In this document: positions 26,959 through 35,384 of the stretch, in pieces
Numbering within the stretch: the first letter of the stretch is position 1
Layout of the letters: every line of letters starts with the position of its first letter
NCBI GenBank assembly: GCA_022616535.1
Contig: JAKEEM010000051.1
Span: forward strand, 1 to 64,000
Origin: Chlorobiota bacterium
GTDB lineage: Bacteria; Bacteroidota; Ignavibacteria; Tepidaquicellales; OLB5
Length of the DNA: 64,000 nt
Direction: 5' to 3'
Notes under the pieces: generated by a model
Told to the model about the DNA's origin: nothing
The model's database searches: none
The model's input: only the letters and a program-made list of their open reading frames with translations
Position numbers and translations under genes: made by a program

Positions 26959-27474
26959 TTAAAACTCAAGGTCACTGTGTGAATCTGTTTTCATGCTTTC
27001 GTATTTTTTCTGGTACTCGTTCATTAACGTTTGCATTTTAGCTGCAAGTGAGAAATCCGACATCATTTTACCGCTCCAGTATGAGCTGACGTTTGAATAA
27101 TCGGCAACAGTCATTCCGAAATCATTCAGCACGTCCTGCGCGTCTCGTCCCTGCTTACCAAGTACATCCTGCGCAACCATTGCCTCAACATATTTTTCAA
27201 AGGGGATTGAATCAGCCGTAATCCCGGCACCGCTGCCAAGATTGCCGGTTGCGGATTGGTTAAATGCTGCGGAATACTTTGTTGCAATTGTAAATGATGT
27301 GTCGTTGCTCATCCTTGTAAGCCATTCATTGTTAACCCTGTCCCATTTGGGAGCGTCTATTCCCAGCTGTTTGATAACATCATCTTTTGTGCCGCCGGAG
27401 GCGAGCTTTGCGTTTGCCTGAGCCCATTGGTCAAGCGTAATGCCTTCTACAGGTTCTAAAAGTGGATTTGCCAT
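26959..27474 (-). CDS. Hypothetical protein with internal duplication
   Basis: A 171-residue protein built from two similar halves of about 60 residues. LDQWAQANAKLASGGTKDDV...WLTRMSNDTSFTIATKYSAAF aligns with FEKYVEAMVAQDVLGKQGRD...WSGKMMSDFSLAAKMQTLM. The N-terminus NPLLEPVEGI resembles a DUF6620-like family as I remember it, which should be treated as tentative. No signal or membrane segment is seen. It is first in a four-gene minus-strand run and likely sets its promoter in the 50 bp before 27525. Confidence 0.75.
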   Translation of the reverse strand: MANPLLEPVEGITLDQWAQANAKLASGGTKDDVIKQLGIDAPKWDRVNNEWLTRMSNDTSFTIATKYSAAFNQSATGNLGSGAGITADSIPFEKYVEAMVAQDVLGKQGRDAQDVLNDFGMTVADYSNVSSYWSGKMMSDFSLAAKMQTLMNEYQKKYESMKTDSHSDLEF

Positions 27475-27524
27475 AACTTTATTAGTTTAATTAAGAATTT
27501 ATAAATAAATTAATGATTTGTTTT

Positions 27525-28091
27525 TTACCGAGCGGTTAGTTCTTTCGGTTTCAGAAAAACCCTGTATATGAAATACACAAGAACTATTACCGTAAAGATA
27601 CCCATTAAAATAGGTAAAACAATAGTCAAAATTGACATCATAATTGACGCTAAATGCTCAAAAGTCGCAATAATCCAGTTAGCCCAGCCGGCGGTGAATA
27701 AGCTTGACTTAAGCCGCGCCATGCTTGCACCGGTTTTAATCACAGCAGCGCTCCCGCCGCCGACTATTATCCCAAGCGTCCATTGAATCATAGGTGGTAA
27801 TTCTGCGAAGAATGTTACCGATAGAAGTGTTCCAGCAAGTGTAGCAAGGGGAATTGCAATTGTGTCGAGCGCATTATCAAGCCAGGGAATGTAGTAAGTG
27901 CCTATTTCGATAATTGTGGCCGAAAGGAACACTGCAAACGCAGGCCAGCTTCCCATCCATTCAAAACCGCTGGAAAGTTTAACCCAGCCGAGAAGCGAGC
28001 CAATGTTTGTTACAAGTAGCGGCACAAATACTCTGAACCCGCAGCTTGCTGCAAGTCCCAAACCCAAGCATATTCCGATTGCTAAATCCAT
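27525..28091 (-). CDS. DUF4126-like membrane protein
   Basis: A 188-residue inner membrane protein with about five hydrophobic segments. ICLGLGLAASCGFRVFVPLL near the N-terminus and a glycine-rich GIIVGGGSAAVIKTGASMAR in the middle are typical of DUF4126 members. Function is unknown; a transport role is possible. It lies upstream of the zinc-ribbon cluster with a 50-bp gap, so it may head the same transcript. Confidence 0.8.
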   Translation of the reverse strand: MDLAIGICLGLGLAASCGFRVFVPLLVTNIGSLLGWVKLSSGFEWMGSWPAFAVFLSATIIEIGTYYIPWLDNALDTIAIPLATLAGTLLSVTFFAELPPMIQWTLGIIVGGGSAAVIKTGASMARLKSSLFTAGWANWIIATFEHLASIMMSILTIVLPILMGIFTVIVLVYFIYRVFLKPKELTAR

Positions 28092-28186
28092 TTACACAAG
28101 ATACATTTGAGTACACCGAAATTTTCCATTTTTGAACTGGGAAATTATGCACAATTTACACAAATGTATCAGCAAAGTAAACCTAT

Positions 28187-28693
28187 TTGAAAGAACTCAG
28201 CAATATCGACTTTTCCAAAATCACCTTTGTATTAATGGATTGCGACGGTGTCTTAACCGACGGCTCACTTCTATACTTTCCTTCCGGCGAAGTCATAAAG
28301 GTCTTCCATGCCCATGATGGCTACGGCATTGAAAGAGGGCGCCAGCACGGCTTGAAGTTTGCAATCATCAGCGGAAAAAGCGCAGAGGTTAACCGGTTGC
28401 GTGCCAAAAGGCTCAAAATTGAGGAGCTTTACGAGGGCTCTATTGACAAGGTTTCCGCAGCAGAGGAGATCAAAGCCAAATACGGCTTAACGGATGATAA
28501 CCTGTGCTTTATAGGCGATGACGTTTTCGATTTGCCCCTGCTCAGGAAAGTTGCCTTCTCCTGCGCACCGCCCGAAGCTGTGGAGGAAGTCAGAAACGAG
28601 GTCCACTACATCACCAAAACCCGCGCCGGCAGAGGGTGCGTGCGGGAGGTGATTGACTTGATATTGAAAGAGCAGAAAAAGCTTGAACCATGA
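28187..28693 (+). CDS. kdsC: KDO-8-phosphate phosphatase KdsC (HAD)
   Basis: Removes phosphate from KDO-8-P in lipopolysaccharide inner-core synthesis. HAD motif I is LMDCDGVLTDG, motif II IISGKSA, and motif IV IGDDVFDLPLL. The 168-residue length and absence of a cap domain fit KdsC tetramers. The start is TTG at 28187 (KELSNIDFSKI); no ATG fits before motif I. It converges on menA, with a gap of about 20 bp. Confidence 0.93.
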   Translation: MKELSNIDFSKITFVLMDCDGVLTDGSLLYFPSGEVIKVFHAHDGYGIERGRQHGLKFAIISGKSAEVNRLRAKRLKIEELYEGSIDKVSAAEEIKAKYGLTDDNLCFIGDDVFDLPLLRKVAFSCAPPEAVEEVRNEVHYITKTRAGRGCVREVIDLILKEQKKLEP

Positions 28694-28715
28694 TTTTCCC
28701 GATTTACGGTTCAGA

Positions 28716-29642
28716 CTACCCCGCGAACTTTGTAATCACCAGCGATATCGAGAGCAGCATACCGAACATTAATGTCAGTTGGGCGGTCATTGCGTCAAGC
28801 ATTGCGATTTTACCCGTGTCCTCAATCCTTACGCCCTTAATCATGTTCATATTCTTCAGCGCAACGGGAAGACTCAAAAACACCAGAAGCGACCAGAGCG
28901 ATAACACATCAAATAGAACAAGCACTACAACCGTCAGGTAGGCGCCAATAATCAGAAACAGATACTCGCCCTTTGCAAATCCCCCGCCGAAAATCGTTGC
29001 AAGCGTCTTGATGTTCGCCTTGCGGTCGTGGATGATATCGCGCAGGTTGTTTGCCTGAAGTATGCCTGTGATTAAGAGTCCAAGCGGTATGGATGCGTAA
29101 ACCGTAGTCCAGTCAAAAGTGCCGGTTAGGGCGAAAAACGTGCCTGCAACTATAGCGGGACCGTACATAAGGAATATGATAATATCGCCGAGCGCGTGGT
29201 ATTTAAAGCTGAACGGCTTTGCGGTGTAGAAATATCCGCCGATGATTCCGATTATGCCGAGCAGAAGGATTATAAGCCCGTGTTCAAGTATTATGGGGAT
29301 TGAAACAACAATTGCGAGCGCAAACAGCGTGAATCCGAAGCGGAGCATTTGCTTTGGCTCCAGAAGCTTTTGGACAAGCACGCGCGAGCCGCCCATTGTT
29401 TCCTCGCGGTCGACGCCCCGGTTGAAGTCGTCGTAATCGGTTGTAACGTTTGATGCTGCGTGCAGAAGCAGAAGCGACACCACTATAAATGGCATCAGCC
29501 ACCAGCTGACTCCGGTACCCATCAGCAGGGCAAGCATTGCGCCCAGCAGACAGGGTATCATAGATGCGGGGAACGAGAATGTCCGTACTGCCTGAATGTA
29601 AGCGGCGGATTTGGATGCAGAAGCATTTTGAGCCGAGTTCAT
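28716..29642 (-). CDS. menA: 1,4-dihydroxy-2-naphthoate polyprenyltransferase
   Basis: A UbiA-superfamily prenyltransferase that attaches the isoprenoid tail in menaquinone synthesis. The Mg-pyrophosphate motifs are NVTTDYDDFNRGVDRE near residue 65 and ANNLRDIIHDRKANIKT near 190. About eight membrane segments are present and the length of 308 is normal. The MenA assignment over UbiA follows from the NNLRD block. No other men genes are in the window. Confidence 0.92.
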   Translation of the reverse strand: MNSAQNASASKSAAYIQAVRTFSFPASMIPCLLGAMLALLMGTGVSWWLMPFIVVSLLLLHAASNVTTDYDDFNRGVDREETMGGSRVLVQKLLEPKQMLRFGFTLFALAIVVSIPIILEHGLIILLLGIIGIIGGYFYTAKPFSFKYHALGDIIIFLMYGPAIVAGTFFALTGTFDWTTVYASIPLGLLITGILQANNLRDIIHDRKANIKTLATIFGGGFAKGEYLFLIIGAYLTVVVLVLFDVLSLWSLLVFLSLPVALKNMNMIKGVRIEDTGKIAMLDAMTAQLTLMFGMLLSISLVITKFAG

Positions 29643-29753
29643 ATACGTTTATCCTTCCTTGATTTTTGAGTTATGACGCAAAAATAGTGAATATTTGATA
29701 AAAGGTAAATTCATATGTGCAGACCCTCTCCCGCCTGCTGCGGGCAGGCTGTA

Positions 29754-29776
29754 TCTCCCCCTTACTAAGGGGGAGA
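29754..29776. repeat. Perfect palindrome TCTCCCCCTTA-C-TAAGGGGGAGA
   Basis: 11-bp arms around one central base. It resembles the CCCCTTAT...ATAAAAGGGG element found within rimO at 53509-53575, so both may derive from one element type. Confidence 0.75.
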
Positions 29777-30049
29777 CGGTTTCTCGTCCCCTCCTTAGCA
29801 AGGATTGATATCCGCCAGCTAGCGGACGGGGCGGCCTCAAAACTCCTCCGTTTTCGGCAAAAAAGGATAGGGCAAAATGGCAGTTGCAAAATTTCGCCGT
29901 ATTGAGCAAAAAACAACACGGCAGAAAAAAAACCATATTGCAAATCCGGCATTATGTAAAGTTGGTAATTTAGAAACCTTATTTTTATCTCATTTTCGCT
30001 GTGTTGATATTTTGACATTTTGTCCATTTTTAATTCTTGCGATGCAGGG

Positions 30050-30066
30050 GCGACCCGCCGGGTCGC
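30050..30066. repeat. Hairpin GCGACCC-GCC-GGGTCGC
   Basis: A 7-bp GC-rich stem with loop GCC, flanked by CAGGG and ACCCTACAG so that pairing extends outward. The flanks resemble those of the hairpin at 19371. It belongs to the palindromic intergenic elements of this genome. Confidence 0.65.
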
Positions 30067-30251
30067 ACCCTACAGCTTACAGGTGCAAACTACGTGAGAT
30101 AAGCTGAAAAAATATCCTTTTGATTAATATTTTAGCAGGGCTATATTTTACAACATTTTAGAACAGAACACCTACCTCACGGGGTAAATATAACACTATT
30201 AAAATTGTTTATCAAGGGAATTTTTGTCCTTGTAAGAATTACAAAAATTAT

Positions 30252-31505
30252 TTAGCTTTTTGTGAAACCAAAAACCTCTTTCAATATATCTTGATTATAT
30301 TTCTGCATTTTATTGACTAAACTTCCTTCATAAAGGGCGGTGCGGCCATTTTTTGCTGTTATCCTGCTTTTTCCGTCAATATCATCTAGATGAATTTCTA
30401 ATGGTGTTGCAGACAATACCATATTCTTATTATCATTTTTAGTTTTCTCCGCATGCTTATCTTTTTTTAAATATATCAAGTTTTGCCAGTTATCAATAAG
30501 CTTGAACTCAACTTTATTTCTTGCAGATGAAAAAGGAACAACATGGTCAAGCTCAAAAATTAAGCTTCTTCTAATTTTATCCGAAATTCTATGCTTTTTA
30601 AAATATTCGCGCTTAGCACCCAGACTCCGTTTCTTAATCAGTTTGTCACTAAAGATTCCGTAAGTACCTGTGTTAAGTCTTAAACTATTTTCAGTTATGT
30701 CAAAATAAACTGTGTTTTTAAGTAAAGTAAATATTTGTTGAATTTCGTTTTTCCAGTTACCAAAATCCCTTCGTATTGTTTTGTTGCCCTTAAAATTTGA
30801 AGGATTACAATATTGTCTTATTAATTCTATTGCTTTTTCTCGTTGCCACCGCTCCAACTCGCGGAATGAATCAATAAGCGAGATTTTTTTCTTATTAGTT
30901 CCTGGTCGGTCATCCGACAGAATAAGCATAAATTCAAATATTCCAATCCGATCCTTTTTATAATTGCTATAATAAATTGTTTCCGCCCATTGTGTAATTG
31001 CATCTCCAAACAATTTATCAATAGCATCAGTAAAGATTTTATGTCGTTCAATAATAGATGTGTCTTTTAAAAAAATTAAAGATTTATCTGTTAATTTTGC
31101 ATAATGAACCACGCCTCGTTTATTTGGAGGAATCAATTGTTGTTTTATATTAAAACGATTCAAAAGACCCATTCTGTGAAAATCTACAAAGAAATTCTTT
31201 TTTAATGAATTTATGGTTCCTAAGTCAGCAGAATCCTTAACTGATTTAACTATTTGATAGTATTCATTACAGTCAGGGTTATAAATACCTTTATCATCGC
31301 CCAAAGGGATACGGAACATTTTATCTCCAACAATTTTATATATACCTTTTAATATATTGCTCAATCTATCCAAATCGTATCTATTATGTTGAGTTATGTG
31401 ACGACCTCTATAATCCTTATCTTGAATTCTTTCTACAATGTAATTCAAAAAAAGATTACTGTGTTTTATAGAGATAATTTCTCTTAAAATTTCTTTAGGA
31501 TTCAT
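30252..31505 (-). CDS. HNH restriction endonuclease, R-M system 2
   Basis: A 417-residue protein with a C-terminal HNH domain lacking zinc cysteines: FELDHVVPFSSA supplies the first histidine, WQNLIYL the asparagine and KDKHAEKT the last histidine. The N-terminal 300 residues are lysine-rich and not recognised; they probably read the DNA site. Its ATG overlaps the end of the adenine-type methyltransferase gene by 11 bp. It differs from the system 1 endonuclease, which has a zinc-stapled HNH, so the two cassettes are unrelated arrivals. It is last in its operon, after both methyltransferases. Confidence 0.82.
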   Translation of the reverse strand: MNPKEILREIISIKHSNLFLNYIVERIQDKDYRGRHITQHNRYDLDRLSNILKGIYKIVGDKMFRIPLGDDKGIYNPDCNEYYQIVKSVKDSADLGTINSLKKNFFVDFHRMGLLNRFNIKQQLIPPNKRGVVHYAKLTDKSLIFLKDTSIIERHKIFTDAIDKLFGDAITQWAETIYYSNYKKDRIGIFEFMLILSDDRPGTNKKKISLIDSFRELERWQREKAIELIRQYCNPSNFKGNKTIRRDFGNWKNEIQQIFTLLKNTVYFDITENSLRLNTGTYGIFSDKLIKKRSLGAKREYFKKHRISDKIRRSLIFELDHVVPFSSARNKVEFKLIDNWQNLIYLKKDKHAEKTKNDNKNMVLSATPLEIHLDDIDGKSRITAKNGRTALYEGSLVNKMQKYNQDILKEVFGFTKS

Positions 31506-32286
31506 AGTTATTAAGGGTTTTTTTTATATTTTGTTTTGCTAGCTCTACATATTTCGGATTAGAATCACAACACAAGAATTTCCTACCTAATTTCAATGCG
31601 GCTTGAGCCGTCGTTCCGCTTCCAGCAAAGCAATCGAGGACAATATCGCCTTCATTACTACTGGCTAAAATTATTCTTTCTATCATTTCCAATGGCTTTG
31701 GAGTTAAGTGAGGCATTTTAGGTGTTTTCCCATTGATTTTATTTTTATGCCTTGCACTGGTAATATGCCAGACCTCTCCACATAGTTTTCCTTCGGGGTT
31801 AGGATACCAACGTTTTCCATTTTTTAAAATACCTTTTATTTCCGCGTGTTTTATCCTGCTGGTGGATTCATAAGGCAAACGTACAGCATTATAATTAAAA
31901 GTATGGTTATTATTTTTTGTAAAAAATAAGATGGTTTCTTGGCCGTTGCTGTAGCGTCTTTTTGCTCCACCTAATCCATCTCTTTTATCCCATGTTATCC
32001 AGTTTTGGAAATTTAAACCTTTCTCTTTCAAATACAACATAATATAAGCGGAGTTATGTGGAGTGTTAAAAATATATAAACTCCCGTTGTCTTTCAATTT
32101 GGGAATTAATGTATCAACCCAACGAAATGTGAACTTGAAAAATTGGTCTGGACTATCAAATGTGTCCCAATCTGCTTTATTCAAATTATATGGAGGGTCT
32201 AAAATGGCAAGATGGATACTGTTGTCTTGAACCTGATTCAAAAAATCAAAACAATCAGCTTGATAGATTTGATTTAATTCGAGCAT
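31495..32286 (-). CDS. DNA methyltransferase DPPY type, R-M system 2
   Basis: A beta-class methyltransferase of about 263 residues. Catalytic motif IV LAILDPPYNLNKADW is near the N-terminus, and the SAM motif VLDCFAGSGTTAQAALKLGR near the C-terminus. DPPY usually means N6-adenine methylation. The track starts at a TTG (32295) overlapping the previous stop as TTGA; the ATG at 32286 (MLELNQIYQADC) is the more conventional choice. The gene is AT-rich relative to menA and other core genes. Confidence 0.9.
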   Translation of the reverse strand: MLELNQIYQADCFDFLNQVQDNSIHLAILDPPYNLNKADWDTFDSPDQFFKFTFRWVDTLIPKLKDNGSLYIFNTPHNSAYIMLYLKEKGLNFQNWITWDKRDGLGGAKRRYSNGQETILFFTKNNNHTFNYNAVRLPYESTSRIKHAEIKGILKNGKRWYPNPEGKLCGEVWHITSARHKNKINGKTPKMPHLTPKPLEMIERIILASSNEGDIVLDCFAGSGTTAQAALKLGRKFLCCDSNPKYVELAKQNIKKTLNNYES

Positions 32287-32291
32287 GGTGT

Positions 32292-33131
32292 TCAAAACAA
32301 ACTGTCACTCAACTTTGTGCTGATAACTTTTTCATAGCTTTTAGAAATTTCATAACCAACGTAATTACGCTTTAATTCTTTTGCGACTTTAAGGGTTGTT
32401 CCAGAACCAGCGAATGGATCCAAAACATTATCATCGACATAAGTATATAATTTAATACATCGGCGCACGATTTCCTCAGGCATAATTGCTGAATGCTCGC
32501 CAAATGCAATGTCATTTTTGCCAGGAATTGGAATGTTCCATATTTGCTTAGTAAACTCAACCCATTCTTTTTCTGTCAATTTACTTTTCTCTTTTAATTC
32601 AATTGGAAGGTTATTTTCAGATACACCATCTTTCACGTAAACAGATATGAACTCTATTGTATTTTGTGCATAAAAGTTTCTAGGGTAAGGATAACTACCA
32701 AACATTAACCTTTTGCTAGGATTAGTCCTATTCCAAATATAAATATCAAGTAAGAATAAATTTGTTCCTTTTAAAATTGAATGTTGAATATCACTATTAA
32801 TGTCAAAAATATGCCTGTTATAATGTGTGTTTAGAACTTTTTTTAGCATTGGCATTAAGGGAGAATTTATCACCAGTTTACCATTTGGTTTTAATACTCG
32901 TTCACACTCTTTCCATATAATTAACATTTCTTCAATGTATCTATCATAATCATGAATATCGCCAATTTGTCCATTTATTTTATCAGTCCTTTTGTTTTTT
33001 TGGTAACCGTCCAAAGAATAATCTTTTATATTAAAATAAGGAGGACTAGTGACTATCAAATGTATTGAGTTTGAAGGTAATTCTGTCATTTCCCTTGCGT
33101 CTTTGTAATATACTTTGTTCAGAAAGTCCAT
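32292..33131 (-). CDS. DNA methyltransferase TSPPY type, R-M system 2
   Basis: A 279-residue beta-class methyltransferase with motif IV LIVTSPPYFNIKDY at the N-terminus and motif I VLDPFAGSGTTLKVAKEL at the C-terminus. TSPPY favours N4-cytosine, but N6-adenine members exist. The pair of different methylases in one cassette fits an asymmetric recognition site with one enzyme per strand. It is first in the operon, so protection would be made before the nuclease. A 330-bp AT-rich gap upstream holds the promoter. Confidence 0.9.
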   Translation of the reverse strand: MDFLNKVYYKDAREMTELPSNSIHLIVTSPPYFNIKDYSLDGYQKNKRTDKINGQIGDIHDYDRYIEEMLIIWKECERVLKPNGKLVINSPLMPMLKKVLNTHYNRHIFDINSDIQHSILKGTNLFLLDIYIWNRTNPSKRLMFGSYPYPRNFYAQNTIEFISVYVKDGVSENNLPIELKEKSKLTEKEWVEFTKQIWNIPIPGKNDIAFGEHSAIMPEEIVRRCIKLYTYVDDNVLDPFAGSGTTLKVAKELKRNYVGYEISKSYEKVISTKLSDSLF

Positions 33132-33461
33132 TTTATCATGTAAACTTTTTTAATTGGCTTAACGCATAAGGTCTTATAATATGAATTTTGTTCTAAAATA
33201 ATTACCCTAAGTTAGTACGATAGTCATTTTACCCAATTAGGTTTGTTAACTGCTATTTTAAAATGTTCAAGAATAAATCCTTACGAAAATATTGATTTTT
33301 GTATGATTTTGCAATAACAAACCCATTTTTTTAATCCTAATTACAAAATTAAGTTAATAAAGAGGCTTAGGGGTATCATTCAGTGATACTAATTACATTT
33401 CCTTTTAGTTTTCACAGAGTCTCTCCAGCGCTGAGTGAGGAATTTGCGATGTTGGAACTCT
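33132..33461. other. AT-rich gap upstream of R-M system 2
   Basis: 330 bp with no supportable gene. It contains a hairpin GTATCA-TTCAG-TGATAC at 33373-33389 and otherwise AT-rich sequence. It should hold the promoter of the methyltransferase operon. I do not see a conserved controller (C-protein) box, and no C gene is present. Confidence 0.5.
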
Positions 33462-33713
33462 TTACCTTCTGTTTCTTTTATTTCCGCTGCCTTTTTTGTT
33501 CCGGTTCTGTTTCTTTAAATATTTTTTATCCTTCGTACAGCTTTTATCGCGCTTTTTAATGCGGTCCCGCTTTTTTTGCTGTATTTTTTTCTTTTGCTGA
33601 ATCTGCTCATTGCCCTTTTTCGGGGGGTTTTTGTCCTGTGAATAAGCTGTTGTTATTACTGCGGATGAGGTTAGCAGAGCCAAAACGAGCATTTTTGCTA
33701 TTAATGACTTCAT
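33462..33713 (-). CDS. Small secreted lysine-rich protein
   Basis: An 83-residue product with a signal peptide (AKMLVLALLTSSAVITTAYS) and a mature part made almost only of K, R, Q, N and G, with one cysteine. Very basic, low-complexity secreted peptides of this kind may bind envelope polyanions, but no function can be assigned. The coding sequence is A-rich, and low complexity raises some risk that it is a chance frame; the clean signal peptide argues that it is real. Confidence 0.6.
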   Translation of the reverse strand: MKSLIAKMLVLALLTSSAVITTAYSQDKNPPKKGNEQIQQKKKIQQKKRDRIKKRDKSCTKDKKYLKKQNRNKKGSGNKRNRR

Positions 33714-33734
33714 TTTTTTTGGTCTCCGTTTTTA

Positions 33735-33764
33735 CCCGGTGAGATAGTCAGTTATCTCACGGGG
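33735..33764. repeat. Hairpin GTGAGATA-gtcagt-TATCTCAC
   Basis: An 8-bp perfect stem extended by CCC/GGG with one mismatch, upstream of the lysine-rich protein gene. The right flank CTCACGGGGT also occurs at 30176, suggesting a shared element on both sides of R-M system 2. Confidence 0.6.
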
Positions 33765-33856
33765 TTAATTTACTTTACAAAAATTAGACAAGGAAATGAG
33801 GGAAAAGGTTTAATGAAACGGTTGTCTACGACCCTTCGGGTCGATAGACCCATAGG

Positions 33857-33914
33857 GCAGGTTGAAAGTTTCAGGTTGCAGGTTTCAGGTTACAAGTTGC
33901 AGGTTATAATTAAG
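33857..33914. repeat. Degenerate tandem repeat of CAGGTT
   Basis: A run of CAGGTT/CAAGTT units with spacers TGAAAGTTT, GCAGG and TACAAG, next to a CGACCCTTCGGGTCG hairpin (33829-33843) and a CCCCC/GGGGG hairpin at 33955-33971. It is an intergenic composite repeat at the 3' side of the metallophosphoesterase gene. Confidence 0.65.
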
Positions 33915-33982
33915 GTTCAATATGAGATTCACTCCGTAGCCCTTGCGGGTGCTTCCCCCGAGAACTGGGGGTCAATTAAAAA

Positions 33983-35233
33983 CTACACCAGCTTAATTTT
34001 GGTAATTTCGGGGGGACAGTTGATGCGGATTGGAAGTCCCACGGTTCCAATCCCGCGCGATACATACATATTTGATTTTCCGATTTTGTAAAGTCCTTCG
34101 ATATACTTGCTCACAGTAGCGGCGAATGAGAGATTGAAGTTTCCGAATTTTATGGGGACAACCTGTCCCCCGTGCGTATGACCCGCGAGTACAAGGTCGA
34201 TTTCTTTTTGGGCAAGCGCGTCGAATCCGTACGGCTTGTGGCAGAGAAGAACTTTCGGAGCGTTGTTAAAATTCGGGTCGTTTTGTTTTAAATTATTTTC
34301 AACGCTCTCATAATACTTAATAACTTCAGGCATATAGGCGCCTGCGCCGCGAGTATCATCAACTCCAATAATATATAAATCTTTTCCCTTGATTGTAATT
34401 TTCTTTGCATCGTTTCTGAGCAGCGTAACAGGTGATTCGTTAATGATTCCCTTTGCAACGTATTCCACGTCCTGGAAGAAGTCATGATTGCCGAGCGAGC
34501 CGTAAACACCGTATTTTGCCTTCATGTCACGGAAAGCTTTTGCAAGCGGGTGAATGTCCCTTACATCGAAGTTCACAAAATCACCCGGTATGCAGATTAT
34601 GTCCGAGTTCATCTCGTTTACAATCTCCGCATATTCCCTCATATCATTTTCATCCATGTACTGTCCCGCGTGTATATCACAAATCAAAGTAATTGTAGTT
34701 CCCTTAAGCTCTTCAGGCAGGTTAGCGATTTTAATATCCTTGTGCTCGATTCGGTATGCATCGTGGCGAATCATTCCGTAAGCGGCGCCGCCGAATGCGT
34801 ATGTGCTTACTCCCATTGTAACGTAGCGGACAAATTTTCTGCGTGATAAATCGACTCGTTTTATTGCTTTATGCTCTTTCCACTCGCCAATTTTTTTCCT
34901 TAGCGGTTTGATGAGCTTTGCAATCCAAACAGGAATCTTGAACGGAAGCTTAATGAGCTTCCCGATTAACAGCCAAAGGGAAATGAAAAACGTTGCCGCC
35001 ATCCAAATGTAAAAAGGGTAGACTCCCGCGTATTTAAACCACAGAGGCGGGGCGAAATTTCTCCCCCACGTTAGGTTAATTACAATAAATGATACATTAA
35101 ACAGCACAAAGGGAACCAAAGCCCACCACCTGTGCGAGGGCTTATAAATTCTTGTAGTCTTTAAGTAATTGATAAATGTGAAATAAACAAGAAGTTGTAA
35201 GCCAATAATAATTAACGGTAATAATCTCCACAT
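33983..35233 (-). CDS. Membrane-anchored metallophosphoesterase
   Basis: A 416-residue YkuE-like protein. The first 160 residues form about four membrane segments and a basic stretch. The phosphoesterase domain follows: ITLICDIHAGQYMDE (D-x-H), IICIPGDFVNF (GD), YGSLGNHDFF (GNHD) and VLAGHTHGGQV (GHTH), a complete two-metal site. It probably hydrolyses a phospholipid or envelope phosphoester on the outer side of the membrane; the substrate is unknown. Confidence 0.92.
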   Translation of the reverse strand: MWRLLPLIIIGLQLLVYFTFINYLKTTRIYKPSHRWWALVPFVLFNVSFIVINLTWGRNFAPPLWFKYAGVYPFYIWMAATFFISLWLLIGKLIKLPFKIPVWIAKLIKPLRKKIGEWKEHKAIKRVDLSRRKFVRYVTMGVSTYAFGGAAYGMIRHDAYRIEHKDIKIANLPEELKGTTITLICDIHAGQYMDENDMREYAEIVNEMNSDIICIPGDFVNFDVRDIHPLAKAFRDMKAKYGVYGSLGNHDFFQDVEYVAKGIINESPVTLLRNDAKKITIKGKDLYIIGVDDTRGAGAYMPEVIKYYESVENNLKQNDPNFNNAPKVLLCHKPYGFDALAQKEIDLVLAGHTHGGQVVPIKFGNFNLSFAATVSKYIEGLYKIGKSNMYVSRGIGTVGLPIRINCPPEITKIKLV

Positions 35234-35384
35234 AATATATTGATAACTGTTTCTATCCTTTAAAACGTTTCAAACAATTTTCTGATTTTTTTAATAATTG
35301 TAAATTCAAATCGCCTTACCAATTCCGGCACATTTTCTTAATTACCTTTTTGTGCTCTTATTTTATTAATATTATAGACTTATA

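Larger units (their letters stand above)
29643..30251. other. Repeat-filled gap between menA and R-M system 2
   Basis: 609 bp without a real gene; the track ORFs here are driven by repeats. It holds, in order, a GCCTGC/GCAGGC hairpin (29733-29749), a perfect palindrome at 29754-29776, a TCCGC/GCGGA hairpin near 29810, and a GCGACCC/GGGTCGC hairpin at 30050. The AT-rich end next to the endonuclease contains ACCTCACGGGGTAAAT, which recurs at 33756 on the far side of the R-M cassette (CTCACGGGGT shared). Confidence 0.6.

Noticed and set aside
29754-30066. CRISPR array in the repeat-rich gap
   Set aside because: The repeats are different palindromes, not identical direct repeats with unique spacers, and no cas gene is in the window.
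29649-30107. Four overlapping track ORFs in the menA/R-M gap
   Set aside because: They run through palindromic repeats, disagree on strand, have no recognisable domain and repeat-encoded residues.
33813-34091. 92-residue plus-strand ORF across the CAGGTT repeat
   Set aside because: It is made of repeat sequence and then the antisense of the metallophosphoesterase end.
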